Source: an uncultured Roseburia sp.
GTDB taxonomy: Bacteria > Bacillota > Clostridia > Lachnospirales > Lachnospiraceae
Length of the DNA: 33,152 nucleotides
Reading direction: 5' to 3'
NCBI GenBank assembly: GCA_934317215.1
Contig: CAKREH010000035.1
Location: 1-33,152, forward strand
Shown one piece after another: positions 23,485-31,547 of this stretch. The notes under the pieces were generated by a model. The model worked only from the letters and a program-made list of their open reading frames with translations, searched no databases and was not told the origin of the DNA. A program made the translations under genes and the position numbers. Every line of letters starts with the position of its first letter. Positions within the stretch are counted from its first letter, which is position 1.

Positions 23485-23531
23485 ATTTAAAGCAACACCG
23501 GAAACGCTGTCAATCCAACATTTCCGGTGTT
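23485..23531 (-). promoter_or_regulatory. Internal promoter within a hairpin between dapA and dapB
   Basis: An 11-bp perfect inverted repeat (23494-23504 and 23521-23531) spans a 16-base loop. A consensus TTGACA (23508-23513, minus) sits in the loop, 17 bp from TTAAAT (23485-23490). The -10 box is about 25 bases before the dapB start. As RNA from dapA the hairpin has no U-tract, so it is not a standard terminator. As DNA, the promoter overlaps a palindrome that could be a protein site. Confidence 0.5.
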
Positions 23532-23566
23532 CTTTTCAAATCTGGCTTTTCAGGATTCACTGTCCC

Positions 23567-24457
23567 TTATGCCAGCTTGATCCCATAATTTTTCATTACT
23601 TCCGCAAGTTTTGCAGCATTCGCATCTGTCATCTCTGTGAGCGGGGAACGAAGTGGTCCTGCCTCCATGCCCATCAGATTCAGCGCTTTCTTAACCGGGA
23701 TCGGGTTCACTTCGGAGAACAGTGCCTCAATGAGCGGCTGTGCCTTTAACTGGATCTCCATCGCCTTTTTCGTATCGCCGTCAAAGAATGCCATACACAT
23801 ATCATGTACATCCTTCGGTGCCACGTTTGACCATACGGAGATCACACCGATTGCTCCGATCGACATCAACGGTACTACGATTCCATCCTCGCCGGAATAC
23901 AGATCAAGCTTTCCATCCGTTAAATACATGGTCTTTGCTGCCTGTGCAACATTTCCGGTTGCCTCTTTGATCGCAACGATGTTTTCAACATCATGGTACA
24001 GTTTTGCTGCTGTCTCCGGAAGGATATTGCATCCGGTACGGCTTGGAACATTGTACATGATAATAGGAAGTTTTACAGAATTTGCAATCTCTGTGTAGTA
24101 ACGGATCAGACCTCCCTGTGTTGCTTTGTTATAATATGGAGTTACGCAGAGCAGTCCGTCCACGCCGGCTTTTTCCGCTTCTTCCGAAAGGTGGATTGCC
24201 TCTCTTGTACAGTTTGAACCGGTTCCTGCAACAACCGGGATACGGTGTTTTACAAATTTAACAGCAGTTTTGATCACCTCTGCATGTTCTTCTGTCGTCA
24301 GCGTAGAGCTCTCACCTGTTGTACCTGCGATGATGATACAGTCCGTTCCCTGATCGATCTGATACTCGATCATCTGCTCTAATCTGTCATAATTTACTTC
24401 CTCATTGTTTTTCATTGGTGTTACGATCGCCACACCGGCTCCTTTAAAAATAGACAT
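23567..24457 (-). CDS. dapA: 4-hydroxy-tetrahydrodipicolinate synthase
   Basis: 296 residues. It condenses pyruvate with aspartate semialdehyde, the entry to diaminopimelate and lysine. TIM-barrel marks: GVAIVTPMKNN near 8-18, GTTGESSTLTTEEH near 45-58, YYNKATQGGLIRYY near 108-121, YNVPSRTGCNI near 135-145 and the Schiff-base lysine in IVAIKEATGN near 160-169. ATG 24457 follows GGAGG; a frame 20 codons longer starts inside the leader. The gene is preceded by a lysine riboswitch and terminator. It shares aspartate semialdehyde with the carboxyspermidine route encoded earlier in the window. Confidence 0.96.
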   Translation of the reverse strand: MSIFKGAGVAIVTPMKNNEEVNYDRLEQMIEYQIDQGTDCIIIAGTTGESSTLTTEEHAEVIKTAVKFVKHRIPVVAGTGSNCTREAIHLSEEAEKAGVDGLLCVTPYYNKATQGGLIRYYTEIANSVKLPIIMYNVPSRTGCNILPETAAKLYHDVENIVAIKEATGNVAQAAKTMYLTDGKLDLYSGEDGIVVPLMSIGAIGVISVWSNVAPKDVHDMCMAFFDGDTKKAMEIQLKAQPLIEALFSEVNPIPVKKALNLMGMEAGPLRSPLTEMTDANAAKLAEVMKNYGIKLA

Positions 24458-24530
24458 ACTAACAATCCTCCTGCTTCCTGTATTATGATACGTTAGGATA
24501 CACTGCTTTGTGCACATGGGATTTTATTTA

Positions 24531-24567
24531 TTCATTCACAAGATGTAATTTCCTATGAATTAAAAAA
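24531..24567. repeat. Palindromic repeat copy 2
   Basis: It matches 11944-11980 at 33 of 37 positions. The stem is imperfect as DNA. Both stem mismatches are C-A in plus-strand RNA but G-U wobbles in minus-strand RNA, so the fold is kept only in the direction of dapA transcription. It abuts the U-tract of the riboswitch terminator. Confidence 0.65.
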
Positions 24568-24588
24568 ACCGACTCTGATGAGCCGGTT
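24562..24588 (-). terminator. Lysine riboswitch expression-platform terminator
   Basis: On the minus strand AACCG...CGGTT (24567-24588) is followed by seven T (24562-24568). It lies directly downstream of the lysine aptamer and before dapA, as expected for lysine-induced premature termination. Confidence 0.85.
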
Positions 24589-24631
24589 CGTAAATTCTAA
24601 TCATATGTATTACTCAGTATATGTCGAATCC

Positions 24632-24807
24632 GATAGCGCCCCATCTTTCTGCCTTCTCAGCTTAAGATGACAGTCATAAGGTTCTTTACCTTATGCCCAG
24701 GAACATATCCGCAGCAAATATACTCCTTCGGCGTTCTTTCCTTTTATCCTCCATCCTCTGCTTCTGCTACATCCGGAAAACTACTCTTAAAGCACGCAAC
24801 CTCTATC
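24632..24807 (-). promoter_or_regulatory. Lysine riboswitch (L box)
   Basis: The minus strand carries the L-box core: GATAGAGGTTGCG at the 5' end, AGAGTA soon after, ACGCCGAAGG (24725-24734), GACTGTCATC, and a closing GGCGCTATC. GATAG and CTATC form P1. Lysine binding should favour the downstream terminator and lower dapA expression. Aptamer size of ~175 bases is typical. Promoter and terminator are in the right places on either side. Confidence 0.92.
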
Positions 24808-24829
24808 AAGCAATATGTATCTTTTAGCA

Positions 24830-24858
24830 ATCATAGCACCATCTATTTCTACTGTCAA
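24830..24858 (-). promoter_or_regulatory. dapA riboswitch promoter
   Basis: Minus strand TTGACA (24853-24858), 17-bp spacer, TATGAT (24830-24835) with an extended-10 TG. The -35 box contains the TGA stop codon of the preceding OB-fold gene, so gene end and promoter are physically merged. Confidence 0.8.
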
Positions 24859-25490
24859 TCCAATTCCTCTAAAAAATCAATTTTACTGACGGATACTTCA
24901 TACGCAACCCTCTTTTCCGTCTGCGTCTCCGATAATTTTTTCACATATTCGCGGCTTTGGATCCTGCCCCAGATCTGCACATGTCCGCCCACATCAAAAC
25001 CGGAGGCAAATCTTGCATTTCGTCCCCAGCAGATGCACGGAATGTAATCTGATTTTCCATAGGAGCGGTTGACTGCGATCAGAAGGTCCGCAATCTCTCT
25101 TCCAAGCGGTGTTTTCCGGTAGATCGGTTCTTTGCATACATAGCCGTCTAAAAAGATCTGGTTGCTTTTCACATCTTCATCAATCTCGTCTAAAAATTCC
25201 AGTTCTCTCACGAAAACGGAAAGTACGAGCCGGTTTTTCTTTTCCTCGTGCCGGTTGAATGAGCGGAACTGTCCTGTCACATAAATATTCTGCCCGACCA
25301 TATCCTCATTGACATCGATCAGCCGCTCCGAAATCATCAATGGTATGTAATCCATATAATTGCTGAGACGGTTGACTGCCACGTCGACCATATAAAATCC
25401 CTCTCCGTACACTTCGTGGCTGAACCGGAAATCCGATACAATCTCCCCCACGATCGACACCTGGTTGTTTTCAAACATTTTATCTGCCAT
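24855..25490 (-). CDS. Tandem SSB-like OB-fold protein
   Basis: 211 residues. Two similar halves each resemble a single-stranded-DNA-binding OB fold. The first (~5-100) has NNQVSIVGEIVSDFRFSHEVYGEGFYMVDVAV and GQNIYVTGQFRS. The second (~108-208) has NQIFLDGYVCKEPIYRKTPLGREIADLLIAVNR and GGHVQIWGRIQSREY. The second half has the aromatic/basic pattern of classical SSB, and the first is more divergent. It lacks the acidic SSB C-terminal tip, although it ends in ELD. Such proteins are usually annotated as single-stranded DNA-binding protein; the precise role is unknown. Start at ATG 25490 after GGGAG. Divergent from typA. Confidence 0.8.
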   Translation of the reverse strand: MADKMFENNQVSIVGEIVSDFRFSHEVYGEGFYMVDVAVNRLSNYMDYIPLMISERLIDVNEDMVGQNIYVTGQFRSFNRHEEKKNRLVLSVFVRELEFLDEIDEDVKSNQIFLDGYVCKEPIYRKTPLGREIADLLIAVNRSYGKSDYIPCICWGRNARFASGFDVGGHVQIWGRIQSREYVKKLSETQTEKRVAYEVSVSKIDFLEELD

Positions 25491-25581
25491 GAATTTTCTC
25501 CCTTCCTTGCGGTCATACACCTATATTTTTTTGTGCGTTTTTTCTTTTCGAACCGTTTCTGCCCGGTATGACCTGCCTGAC

Positions 25582-25610
25582 ATAATATTTTTACCATGTA
25601 TCACATTCAA
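25582..25610 (-). promoter_or_regulatory. Promoter of the OB-fold gene
   Basis: Minus strand TTGAAT (25605-25610), 17-bp spacer, TATTAT (25582-25587), about 90 bases before the start codon. Confidence 0.5.
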
Positions 25611-25647
25611 ATTTTCATGGAACATGTCGATAAGAAAACGAATGTAA

Positions 25648-25710
25648 TGACAACTTTTGTCAGGTTTTTGAATAAAAAAATATTGCAGAATCCCACAAAT
25701 ATGATAAAAT
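25648..25710 (+). promoter_or_regulatory. typA promoter region with TGACAA palindrome
   Basis: TTGCAG (25683-25688), 16-bp spacer, TAAAAT (25705-25710) is the likely typA promoter, leaving a ~65-base leader. TGACAA-ctt-TTGTCA (25648-25662) is a perfect short palindrome 20 bp upstream of the -35 and could be a regulator site. Its TTGTCA could also be an upstream -35, but no good -10 matches it. Confidence 0.45.
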
Positions 25711-25778
25711 ATATAGGTTGGTTTTTTAACCTTATGTTACAGTTAATACATTTCACACAGGAAAGAGAGATTTTGTAT

Positions 25779-27617
25779 ATGAAAATGAAACGTGAAGATG
25801 TCCGTAATATTGCCATTATCGCACACGTTGACCACGGTAAAACAACACTGGTCGATGAGCTGTTAAAGCAGAGCGGCGTATTCCGCGCGAATCAGGAAGT
25901 CCAGGAACGTGTCATGGACTCCAATGATATTGAGAGAGAACGTGGTATCACGATCCTTTCAAAAAACACAGCAATTACCTATAAGGGTACAAAGATCAAT
26001 GTCATCGATACTCCTGGTCACGCAGACTTCGGTGGTGAGGTTGAGCGTGTCCTTAAAATGGTAAACGGTGTTATCCTTGTCGTTGACGCATTCGAGGGTG
26101 TTATGCCTCAGACCAAATTCGTACTGATGAAAGCATTAGAACTTTCTCTTCCGGTTATCGTATGTTTAAATAAAGTAGACCGTCCGGAAGCCCGCCCAAA
26201 CGAAGTTGTCGATGAAGTACTTGAGTTATTCATGGACTTAGACGCATCCGATGAGCAGTTAGACTGTCCGTTCCTGTTTGCATCTGCAAGAGACGGTTAT
26301 GCTGTTCGCGAGATCGGAGATCTTATAAATAACAAAAAAGATATGACACCTCTGTTTGAGACGATCATCGATTATATTCCGGCTCCGGAAGGCGATCCTG
26401 ATGCAAACACACAGGTACTCATCAGTACCATCGATTACAACGAGTATGTCGGACGTATCGGTATCGGTAAAATCGACAACGGATGTTTAAAAGTAAATCA
26501 GGATGCTGTTGTGGTAAACCATCATGAACCGGACAAACAGAAAAAAGTCCGCATCAGCAAATTATATGAATTTGACGGCTTAAACAAAGTAGATGTCGCA
26601 GAGGCAAAGATCGGATCGATCGTAGCGATCTCCGGTATCGCAGATATCCACATCGGAGATACGATCTGTGCACCGGAAAATCCGGTTGCAATCCCGTTCC
26701 AGAAGATTTCCGAGCCGACACTTTCCATGAACTTCATGGTAAATGACAGTCCGCTTGCCGGACAGGAAGGTAAATTCATCACTTCCCGTCATTTAAGAGA
26801 CCGTCTGTTCAAAGAATTAAATACCGACGTTTCCCTGCGTGTAGAAGAAACCGAAAGCCCGGACTGCTACAAAGTATCCGGCCGTGGTGAACTTCACTTA
26901 TCCGTTCTGGTTGAAAATATGCGCCGTGAAGGTTATGAGTTTGCTGTCAGCAAAGCTGAGGTTTTATACCACACAGACGAGAACGGCAAAAAGACAGAGC
27001 CTATGGAGATCGCTTACGTCGATGTCCCGGATGAGTTTACCGGTACTGTTATCGATAAATTAAGCCAGCGTAAAGGTGAGCTTGTCAATATGAAACCGAT
27101 CACCGGCGGTTACACCCGTCTGGAATTCAATATTCCATCCCGTGGTCTCATCGGTTACCGTGGAGATTTCATGACCGACACCAAAGGAAACGGTATCATC
27201 AATACCATTTTCAACGGATATGCTCCTTACCGCGGAGAGATCGCTTACCGTAAACTTGGTTCCCTGATCGCATTCGAATCCGGCGAATCCGTTACTTATG
27301 GTCTGTTCTCTGCCCAGGACCGCGGTACCTTATTTATCGGACCTGGCGAAAAGGTTTATGCCGGAATGGTCATCGGTTCCTGCGCAAGAGCTGAGGATAT
27401 CGAATTAAACGTATGTAAGAAGAAACATCTTACCAATACACGTTCTTCTTCCGCTGATGAGGCACTGACACTGGTTCCGCCAAAAGTTTTAAGCTTAGAG
27501 CAGGCGCTTGACTTCATCGATGTCGATGAGCTTCTTGAGGTAACACCGGAGAGCCTCCGTATCCGTAAGCGTATCTTAGACCCAACCTTACGCAAACGTG
27601 CTAATATGAAAAAATAA
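25779..27617 (+). CDS. typA: Ribosome-associated GTPase TypA/BipA
   Basis: 612 residues, full length. It is a translational GTPase that acts on the ribosome in stress and assembly. G motifs: AHVDHGKTTLVD near 15-26, ERERGITI near 49-56, DTPGHADFGGEVERV near 74-88, NKVDRPEARP near 128-137, SARDGY near 167. Further on are the BipA-specific ISTIDYNEYVGRIGIGKI, the domain V-like RGELHLSVLVENMRREG and the C-terminal ARAEDIELNVCKKKHLTNTR that binds the ribosome. ATG 25779 follows AGGAAAGAGAG; the frame extends 61 codons further through the promoter without similarity. Single-gene unit closed by a terminator. Confidence 0.96.
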   Translation: MKMKREDVRNIAIIAHVDHGKTTLVDELLKQSGVFRANQEVQERVMDSNDIERERGITILSKNTAITYKGTKINVIDTPGHADFGGEVERVLKMVNGVILVVDAFEGVMPQTKFVLMKALELSLPVIVCLNKVDRPEARPNEVVDEVLELFMDLDASDEQLDCPFLFASARDGYAVREIGDLINNKKDMTPLFETIIDYIPAPEGDPDANTQVLISTIDYNEYVGRIGIGKIDNGCLKVNQDAVVVNHHEPDKQKKVRISKLYEFDGLNKVDVAEAKIGSIVAISGIADIHIGDTICAPENPVAIPFQKISEPTLSMNFMVNDSPLAGQEGKFITSRHLRDRLFKELNTDVSLRVEETESPDCYKVSGRGELHLSVLVENMRREGYEFAVSKAEVLYHTDENGKKTEPMEIAYVDVPDEFTGTVIDKLSQRKGELVNMKPITGGYTRLEFNIPSRGLIGYRGDFMTDTKGNGIINTIFNGYAPYRGEIAYRKLGSLIAFESGESVTYGLFSAQDRGTLFIGPGEKVYAGMVIGSCARAEDIELNVCKKKHLTNTRSSSADEALTLVPPKVLSLEQALDFIDVDELLEVTPESLRIRKRILDPTLRKRANMKK

Positions 27618-27640
27618 TCATTTTATTCTCATGAATCACA

Positions 27641-27683
27641 AAAAGATGATCCGCACTGTTATAGTTACGGATCATCTTTTTTG
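27641..27683. terminator. Bidirectional intrinsic terminator
   Basis: A 13-bp perfect stem (AAAAGATGATCCG at 27641-27653 with its complement at 27668-27680) and T-runs on both sides. It ends typA on the plus strand and, read the other way, the diguanylate cyclase gene, which stops at 27729. Confidence 0.9.
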
Positions 27684-27728
27684 TTTTATGCTGGCAGGCT
27701 CATCTGGAAAATATAGCATATATCGTTT

Positions 27729-29399
27729 TCACGGCTCTTTTTCCATCCCTGCATCATAAAATGCCCGGCTGTTCTTTCCGTTTTTCTTTACTTCATACAT
27801 TGCATGATCCGCCGCAGCGATCACTTCTGTACTGTTCTTTCCATCTTTCGGATACACCGCAATGCCGATACTCGATGCCAGATACTGCTCTCCACCGGCA
27901 ATCCGATAAGGTATTTTAAATGTGTCTAAAATCTTCATTGCATAGGAATCTATCACTTCTTTCTGACCGCTTTGCACAATTGCAACAAATTCATCCCCCG
28001 CCAGCCGGTAAACCTCGAATACGTCATCCACCAGTGCTCCGGCACGCGCAGCCATTTCCTTAAGCACCGCATCCCCTTCGTTATGTCCATAGACATCATT
28101 GATCCGTTTAAAATTATCCATATCAAACATGATCAGACCAAACGGTTCTTTTTCCCTGATCCGGTACTGTAAATCTTCCATAAACACACGCCGGTTCAAA
28201 AGTGAAGTCAGCGCATCATAGCGCGCCATAAAATTTAATTTTTTATTGAGCGAGCTGATCGTATCATTTACTTTTCTTTTATGCATATTATCCCGGACAA
28301 GCCAGATGATAAACAAAACCATGATCCCACCGATCACAGATGTGATACGGATCACTTTTCCATACTGCTCCATAAAAGTTTCTTCGTGATTGATGATCTT
28401 TGCATCATCCGGTAACATGCTGCGCGAAATTCCAAAACGCTTCATAACTGTCTCATCAAAGCAATATGTCATCGGTGAATCTGTTATGACATCCATATTC
28501 TCACATGGTTCACCATTTAAAATTTTAAGAGCCATCTCCCCGGCGATCTCGCCCATCTCTTCATGGGAAACGATCTCACCTCCAAGCAGTCCTTTCCCCA
28601 TACCTATCGATATACCGGAAAACATGGGAATATGTGCCCGGCTGCTCAGCATCTGGACAGACTCTGCCGATGCATAAACATTTCCATCCTTATCATTACT
28701 GCATAAAATATATAAAAGAATCGTACTCTCATCGAAAGATTCTACGCTCTTAATCAGATCTTTCTGTGAAAGTTCTGATGCATTGATATCGCTAAACTCC
28801 AGATCCGGAAATTCATCTTTGTAAGAATAAAATTCCTTTCTCGCACTAAGCCCGGTCACCGTATTGTCAACAATTGCAACAATATGTGCTGCTTCCGGAT
28901 ATATCTTTTTGGCAAGCGCTATGGTATTTCCATAAGTCTGATTTTCTATGATTCCTGTTACATTGGGATTATAATCCATCGCCAGCGCTTTTGAAACATT
29001 ATTGACCCCTTCAAAAACAATCGGCGTATTCCCAAAAATTTTCCGATATGCAAGCACAAAATTATACGCCGCATCATCTCCCACTATGACCACGTCATAA
29101 GCTGGCACCTGGCTTAAATAATAACTCAGGCTCTTATAAAATAAATGTACATTTTCCGCTGTATCGACATTTTTAGTATCCATAAACTTATAGTCTATGG
29201 TCACATCATCCCCCAGTGATTTTCTGATTCCCTCAATCTGCTGTGGAATCGTCTCCCATGCATAGGAATAGGAACTGATGAACAGCACACGTCCTCTTCC
29301 TGTTTCTTTTGCATTGACCGGAAAACTTCCCCCTATCCATAGCAGTACAAAAAGAAGTGCTGCCAAAATACAGCCTTTCTCTACTTTATGATTTTTCAT
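27729..29399 (-). CDS. Diguanylate cyclase with extracytoplasmic ABC-type binding domain
   Basis: 556 residues. A signal/anchor helix (~9-29) is followed by an extracytoplasmic ~300-residue domain like the ABC_sub_bind family (VLFISSYSYAWETIPQQIEG near 38-57; VIVGDDAAYNF). A membrane helix follows (~350-372), then a GGDEF domain. The signature is RLAGDEF (about 465-471), i.e. AGDEF, a variant generally compatible with activity; FDMDNFKRINDVYGHNEGD is intact. There is no RxxD inhibitory site just upstream, so product inhibition may be absent. It should make cyclic di-GMP in response to an external small ligand. ATG 29399 follows GGAGG. No dedicated promoter stands out in the 116-base upstream spacer. 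Confidence 0.9.
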   Translation of the reverse strand: MKNHKVEKGCILAALLFVLLWIGGSFPVNAKETGRGRVLFISSYSYAWETIPQQIEGIRKSLGDDVTIDYKFMDTKNVDTAENVHLFYKSLSYYLSQVPAYDVVIVGDDAAYNFVLAYRKIFGNTPIVFEGVNNVSKALAMDYNPNVTGIIENQTYGNTIALAKKIYPEAAHIVAIVDNTVTGLSARKEFYSYKDEFPDLEFSDINASELSQKDLIKSVESFDESTILLYILCSNDKDGNVYASAESVQMLSSRAHIPMFSGISIGMGKGLLGGEIVSHEEMGEIAGEMALKILNGEPCENMDVITDSPMTYCFDETVMKRFGISRSMLPDDAKIINHEETFMEQYGKVIRITSVIGGIMVLFIIWLVRDNMHKRKVNDTISSLNKKLNFMARYDALTSLLNRRVFMEDLQYRIREKEPFGLIMFDMDNFKRINDVYGHNEGDAVLKEMAARAGALVDDVFEVYRLAGDEFVAIVQSGQKEVIDSYAMKILDTFKIPYRIAGGEQYLASSIGIAVYPKDGKNSTEVIAAADHAMYEVKKNGKNSRAFYDAGMEKEP

Positions 29400-29515
29400 A
29401 TGTGTCCTCCGATTTTTATGCAGCATACCTTTGATTTTGTATTTTTATTTTCGCTCTTTATTTTTCAAACTATAATCTAAATTTTCCACCCAATTGTATA
29501 AAAAGTCAACATAAT

Positions 29516-30607
29516 TTATTGTTTTTCGTCACTTTTTTCCAATTTTTCTTTTTGTTTTTTCTCCCGCTGTAAATAATTTTCCTTCATATCAAAAGTCCGC
29601 TTCCACTCTTTCGTTCCTTCCACTTTGTGCACTTCGGAGCGGTTTTTATATAAAAACCGCGTCAGATTATAACAGTCCACCCATATCTCATGCCCACTCT
29701 CCCTCCACTCCTCATCAAAGATCAGTTCGAGCCCATAATGAAGATGCACGGTATCGATATTATTGACATTTTCTTTTGTACTGTAACCTGTGTGCCCCAT
29801 ATAGCCGATCACATCCCCTGCCGTCACAAGATCTCCCTCTTTTAATTTTGCCTGATACGGGTAATCCTGACGCAGATGTGCATAATAATAATATCGCTTT
29901 TTATCCGGACTGCGGATTCCAACACGCCAGCCTCCGTACTGATTCCATCCGAGAGCCTCCACGTATCCCGTCTCAATGCAGATCACAGGCGTACCAATCT
30001 GCCCCATCATGTCATGTCCTAAATGCTGCCTTTTATATCCATAGCTTCTCGACATGCCAAAATCATCATAATCACTATACGGAAATCCCTTTGCGATCGG
30101 GGAAAATGCTTTCAGTCCATATTTTTTCACATAGGGACCGCCTTCACTTTCCTGTATCTCATACTCACCGACTAAGCCGCCAAGCACCGCCGAATATGCC
30201 TCCTTATAATAAGAAAAATATTTGAGATTTTTTGCTGCCTCATCAAATGTCAGTTCACCGTTTTTTACTTTTTCCGCTGCCTCATTCAGTTCTGACACAG
30301 CCGTTGCGCCAAACTCACCGCCATTTCTTGCCGCCACATAAGAAAGCAGATCAATCCAGTCAATATGTATTGTCTCCCCATAACTTTCCACATCACATTC
30401 ATATGCTTTGCACAATGCCTCGTAGGACACATTAAAGTCCACCCACCGGATTGTCCCGTCCGATGTCGCGGCGACCGTCTTTCCACCTGCACCTGCCGTA
30501 TTTTCCCATAAAATAAAAGCAGCCACAAGAAGGATGGCTCCCTCTAAAATGATGGCTGCTCTGATGCGCTGACACCGGGTTTTCTTACCAGTTGATAGCG
30601 TATTCAT
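29516..30607 (-). CDS. Membrane-anchored M23 family metallopeptidase
   Basis: 363 residues. One N-terminal helix (~17-34) anchors it with the domain outside. The middle (~50-165) is a helical region without a recognised family. The M23/LytM domain (~185-310) has all zinc and catalytic residues: His195 and Asp199 in HLGHD, His244 (AHL) and His288/His290 in HLH. Such enzymes cut peptidoglycan cross-bridges or act in sporulation. The tail after ~340 is very Lys/Glu-rich. ATG 30607 has GGGGAGG upstream. A TATAAT (30636-30641) with a poor -35 is the likely promoter. The helical insert and anchored form recall sporulation-type M23 proteins, but that is a guess. Confidence 0.85.
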   Translation of the reverse strand: MNTLSTGKKTRCQRIRAAIILEGAILLVAAFILWENTAGAGGKTVAATSDGTIRWVDFNVSYEALCKAYECDVESYGETIHIDWIDLLSYVAARNGGEFGATAVSELNEAAEKVKNGELTFDEAAKNLKYFSYYKEAYSAVLGGLVGEYEIQESEGGPYVKKYGLKAFSPIAKGFPYSDYDDFGMSRSYGYKRQHLGHDMMGQIGTPVICIETGYVEALGWNQYGGWRVGIRSPDKKRYYYYAHLRQDYPYQAKLKEGDLVTAGDVIGYMGHTGYSTKENVNNIDTVHLHYGLELIFDEEWRESGHEIWVDCYNLTRFLYKNRSEVHKVEGTKEWKRTFDMKENYLQREKKQKEKLEKSDEKQ

Positions 30608-30696
30608 GATGATATCCTCCCCTGCCATTCTTTTTATTATATGAGACAGGGATAAAAATAATCATAATACTTTCTTTTTATTTTATAAGCCTTAAA

Positions 30697-31170
30697 TCAC
30701 TGCTTCCTCGTTTGATGCTCTACAACATTTACTATGTGACATGTTATATTCTTTCCCCATACAGAATCAACTTGTATCTTCTTATCAAAAGGAAGATTCA
30801 AAAAAAAGTCTTGATATAACATCAGTTTTTCAGGTTCTAATTTTCCCATTGCATTCATCCATTTTGAAAAGTCATATCTACTTTCCGGCATTAGCAATGT
30901 ACTATGAAATCCTCCCACCTCCCACCAAGTCAGCCATTCTTCCATCCAATTTAATGCCATCTGTTCATGGTTTCCACGTACAGATTGATACTTTCCATCA
31001 AGTGTTATATTAGCAATACACCATTCCAACACTCTATCCACATCAGATCCTCTATCTATAAAATCTCCTACAAAAATGTACTTTGCATCATGGTCCTGAC
31101 TGTCAATCTTTTTTATGAGATCTGTCATTTCTCTATAACATCCATGAATATCTCCAATAACATAATGCAT
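30697..31170 (-). CDS. Truncated PPP-type metallophosphoesterase
   Basis: 157 residues. Three of the metal-site motifs of Ser/Thr phosphatase or Ap4A-hydrolase-like enzymes are intact: GDIHGCYREM (6-15), GDFIDRGSD (35-43) and RGNHEQM (65-71). Full-length relatives, as I know them, run about 210-250 residues and have later His motifs (HAG type) that complete the metal site. Here the frame ends at NLPFDKKIQV... with an unrelated-looking tail (VVEHQTRKQ), and no continuation is seen downstream. It is probably inactive or a pseudogene. Base composition is more AT-rich than its neighbours. A good GAGGAG site precedes the ATG. It sits 47 bases after another decayed gene. Confidence 0.75.
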   Translation of the reverse strand: MHYVIGDIHGCYREMTDLIKKIDSQDHDAKYIFVGDFIDRGSDVDRVLEWCIANITLDGKYQSVRGNHEQMALNWMEEWLTWWEVGGFHSTLLMPESRYDFSKWMNAMGKLEPEKLMLYQDFFLNLPFDKKIQVDSVWGKNITCHIVNVVEHQTRKQ

Positions 31171-31217
31171 TCTCTCAACTCCTCTAATCAGCCATCTGAA
31201 TTCCTTTTCCTACTAAA

Positions 31218-31372
31218 TTAATCGGTTTTATATTCGCTTAGTTCTTCAAAGTCATTATATTTCGACACTGCTACTTCTTTGCATTTACAATACTATAAAT
31301 CATGTATGCTGGTGCTCTCAATATATCATTACATTTTTTACACCTTATCTTATTCTTTATAATTTGTTCCAT
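31218..31372 (-). pseudogene. Decayed small zinc-ribbon protein gene
   Basis: An ATG at 31372 with AAGGAG upstream opens MEQIIKNKIRCKKCNDI, a CxxC start. The frame is then lost. Shifting frame by one base restores STSIHDL, then a stop, then YCKCKEVAVSKYND and FEELSEYKTD up to the TAA at 31218. Put together this reads like the small family with (I)RNxIKCKKCGDxIES...HDFVWCKCGxVAVDGG...EDxSE, but with one frameshift, one stop and a missing GG...YLRR block. It is AT-rich and directly upstream of the truncated phosphoesterase. The assignment rests on pattern memory only. Confidence 0.6.
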
Positions 31373-31476
31373 ATACCACTCTCTCCTTATCCCTTCCATA
31401 TATAATTTCTTAACCGCCTCATCTTTGACTCATTATATCTTCACAAATATGCCTTCGTCTATCGGTAGATTAACAC

Positions 31477-31510
31477 AAAAAAAAAGCGCCAATAAAAAAA
31501 ATCGACGCTT
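31477..31510 (-). terminator. Intrinsic terminator downstream of the Fur-family gene
   Basis: On the minus strand AAGCG (31506-31510) pairs with CGCTT (31484-31488) across an AT-rich loop, followed by nine T (31477-31485). The stem is short. It lies about 130 bases after the stop of the Fur-family gene. The stretch 31373-31642 otherwise holds no gene I can support. Confidence 0.55.
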
Positions 31511-31547
31511 CGTAATTTTTTTGTGCACTTTTTTGATAACAAGACGT

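Noticed and set aside
23637..24098. 153-residue plus-strand open frame opposite dapA
   Set aside because: Antisense shadow of a clear dapA gene, with no similarity or ribosome binding site.
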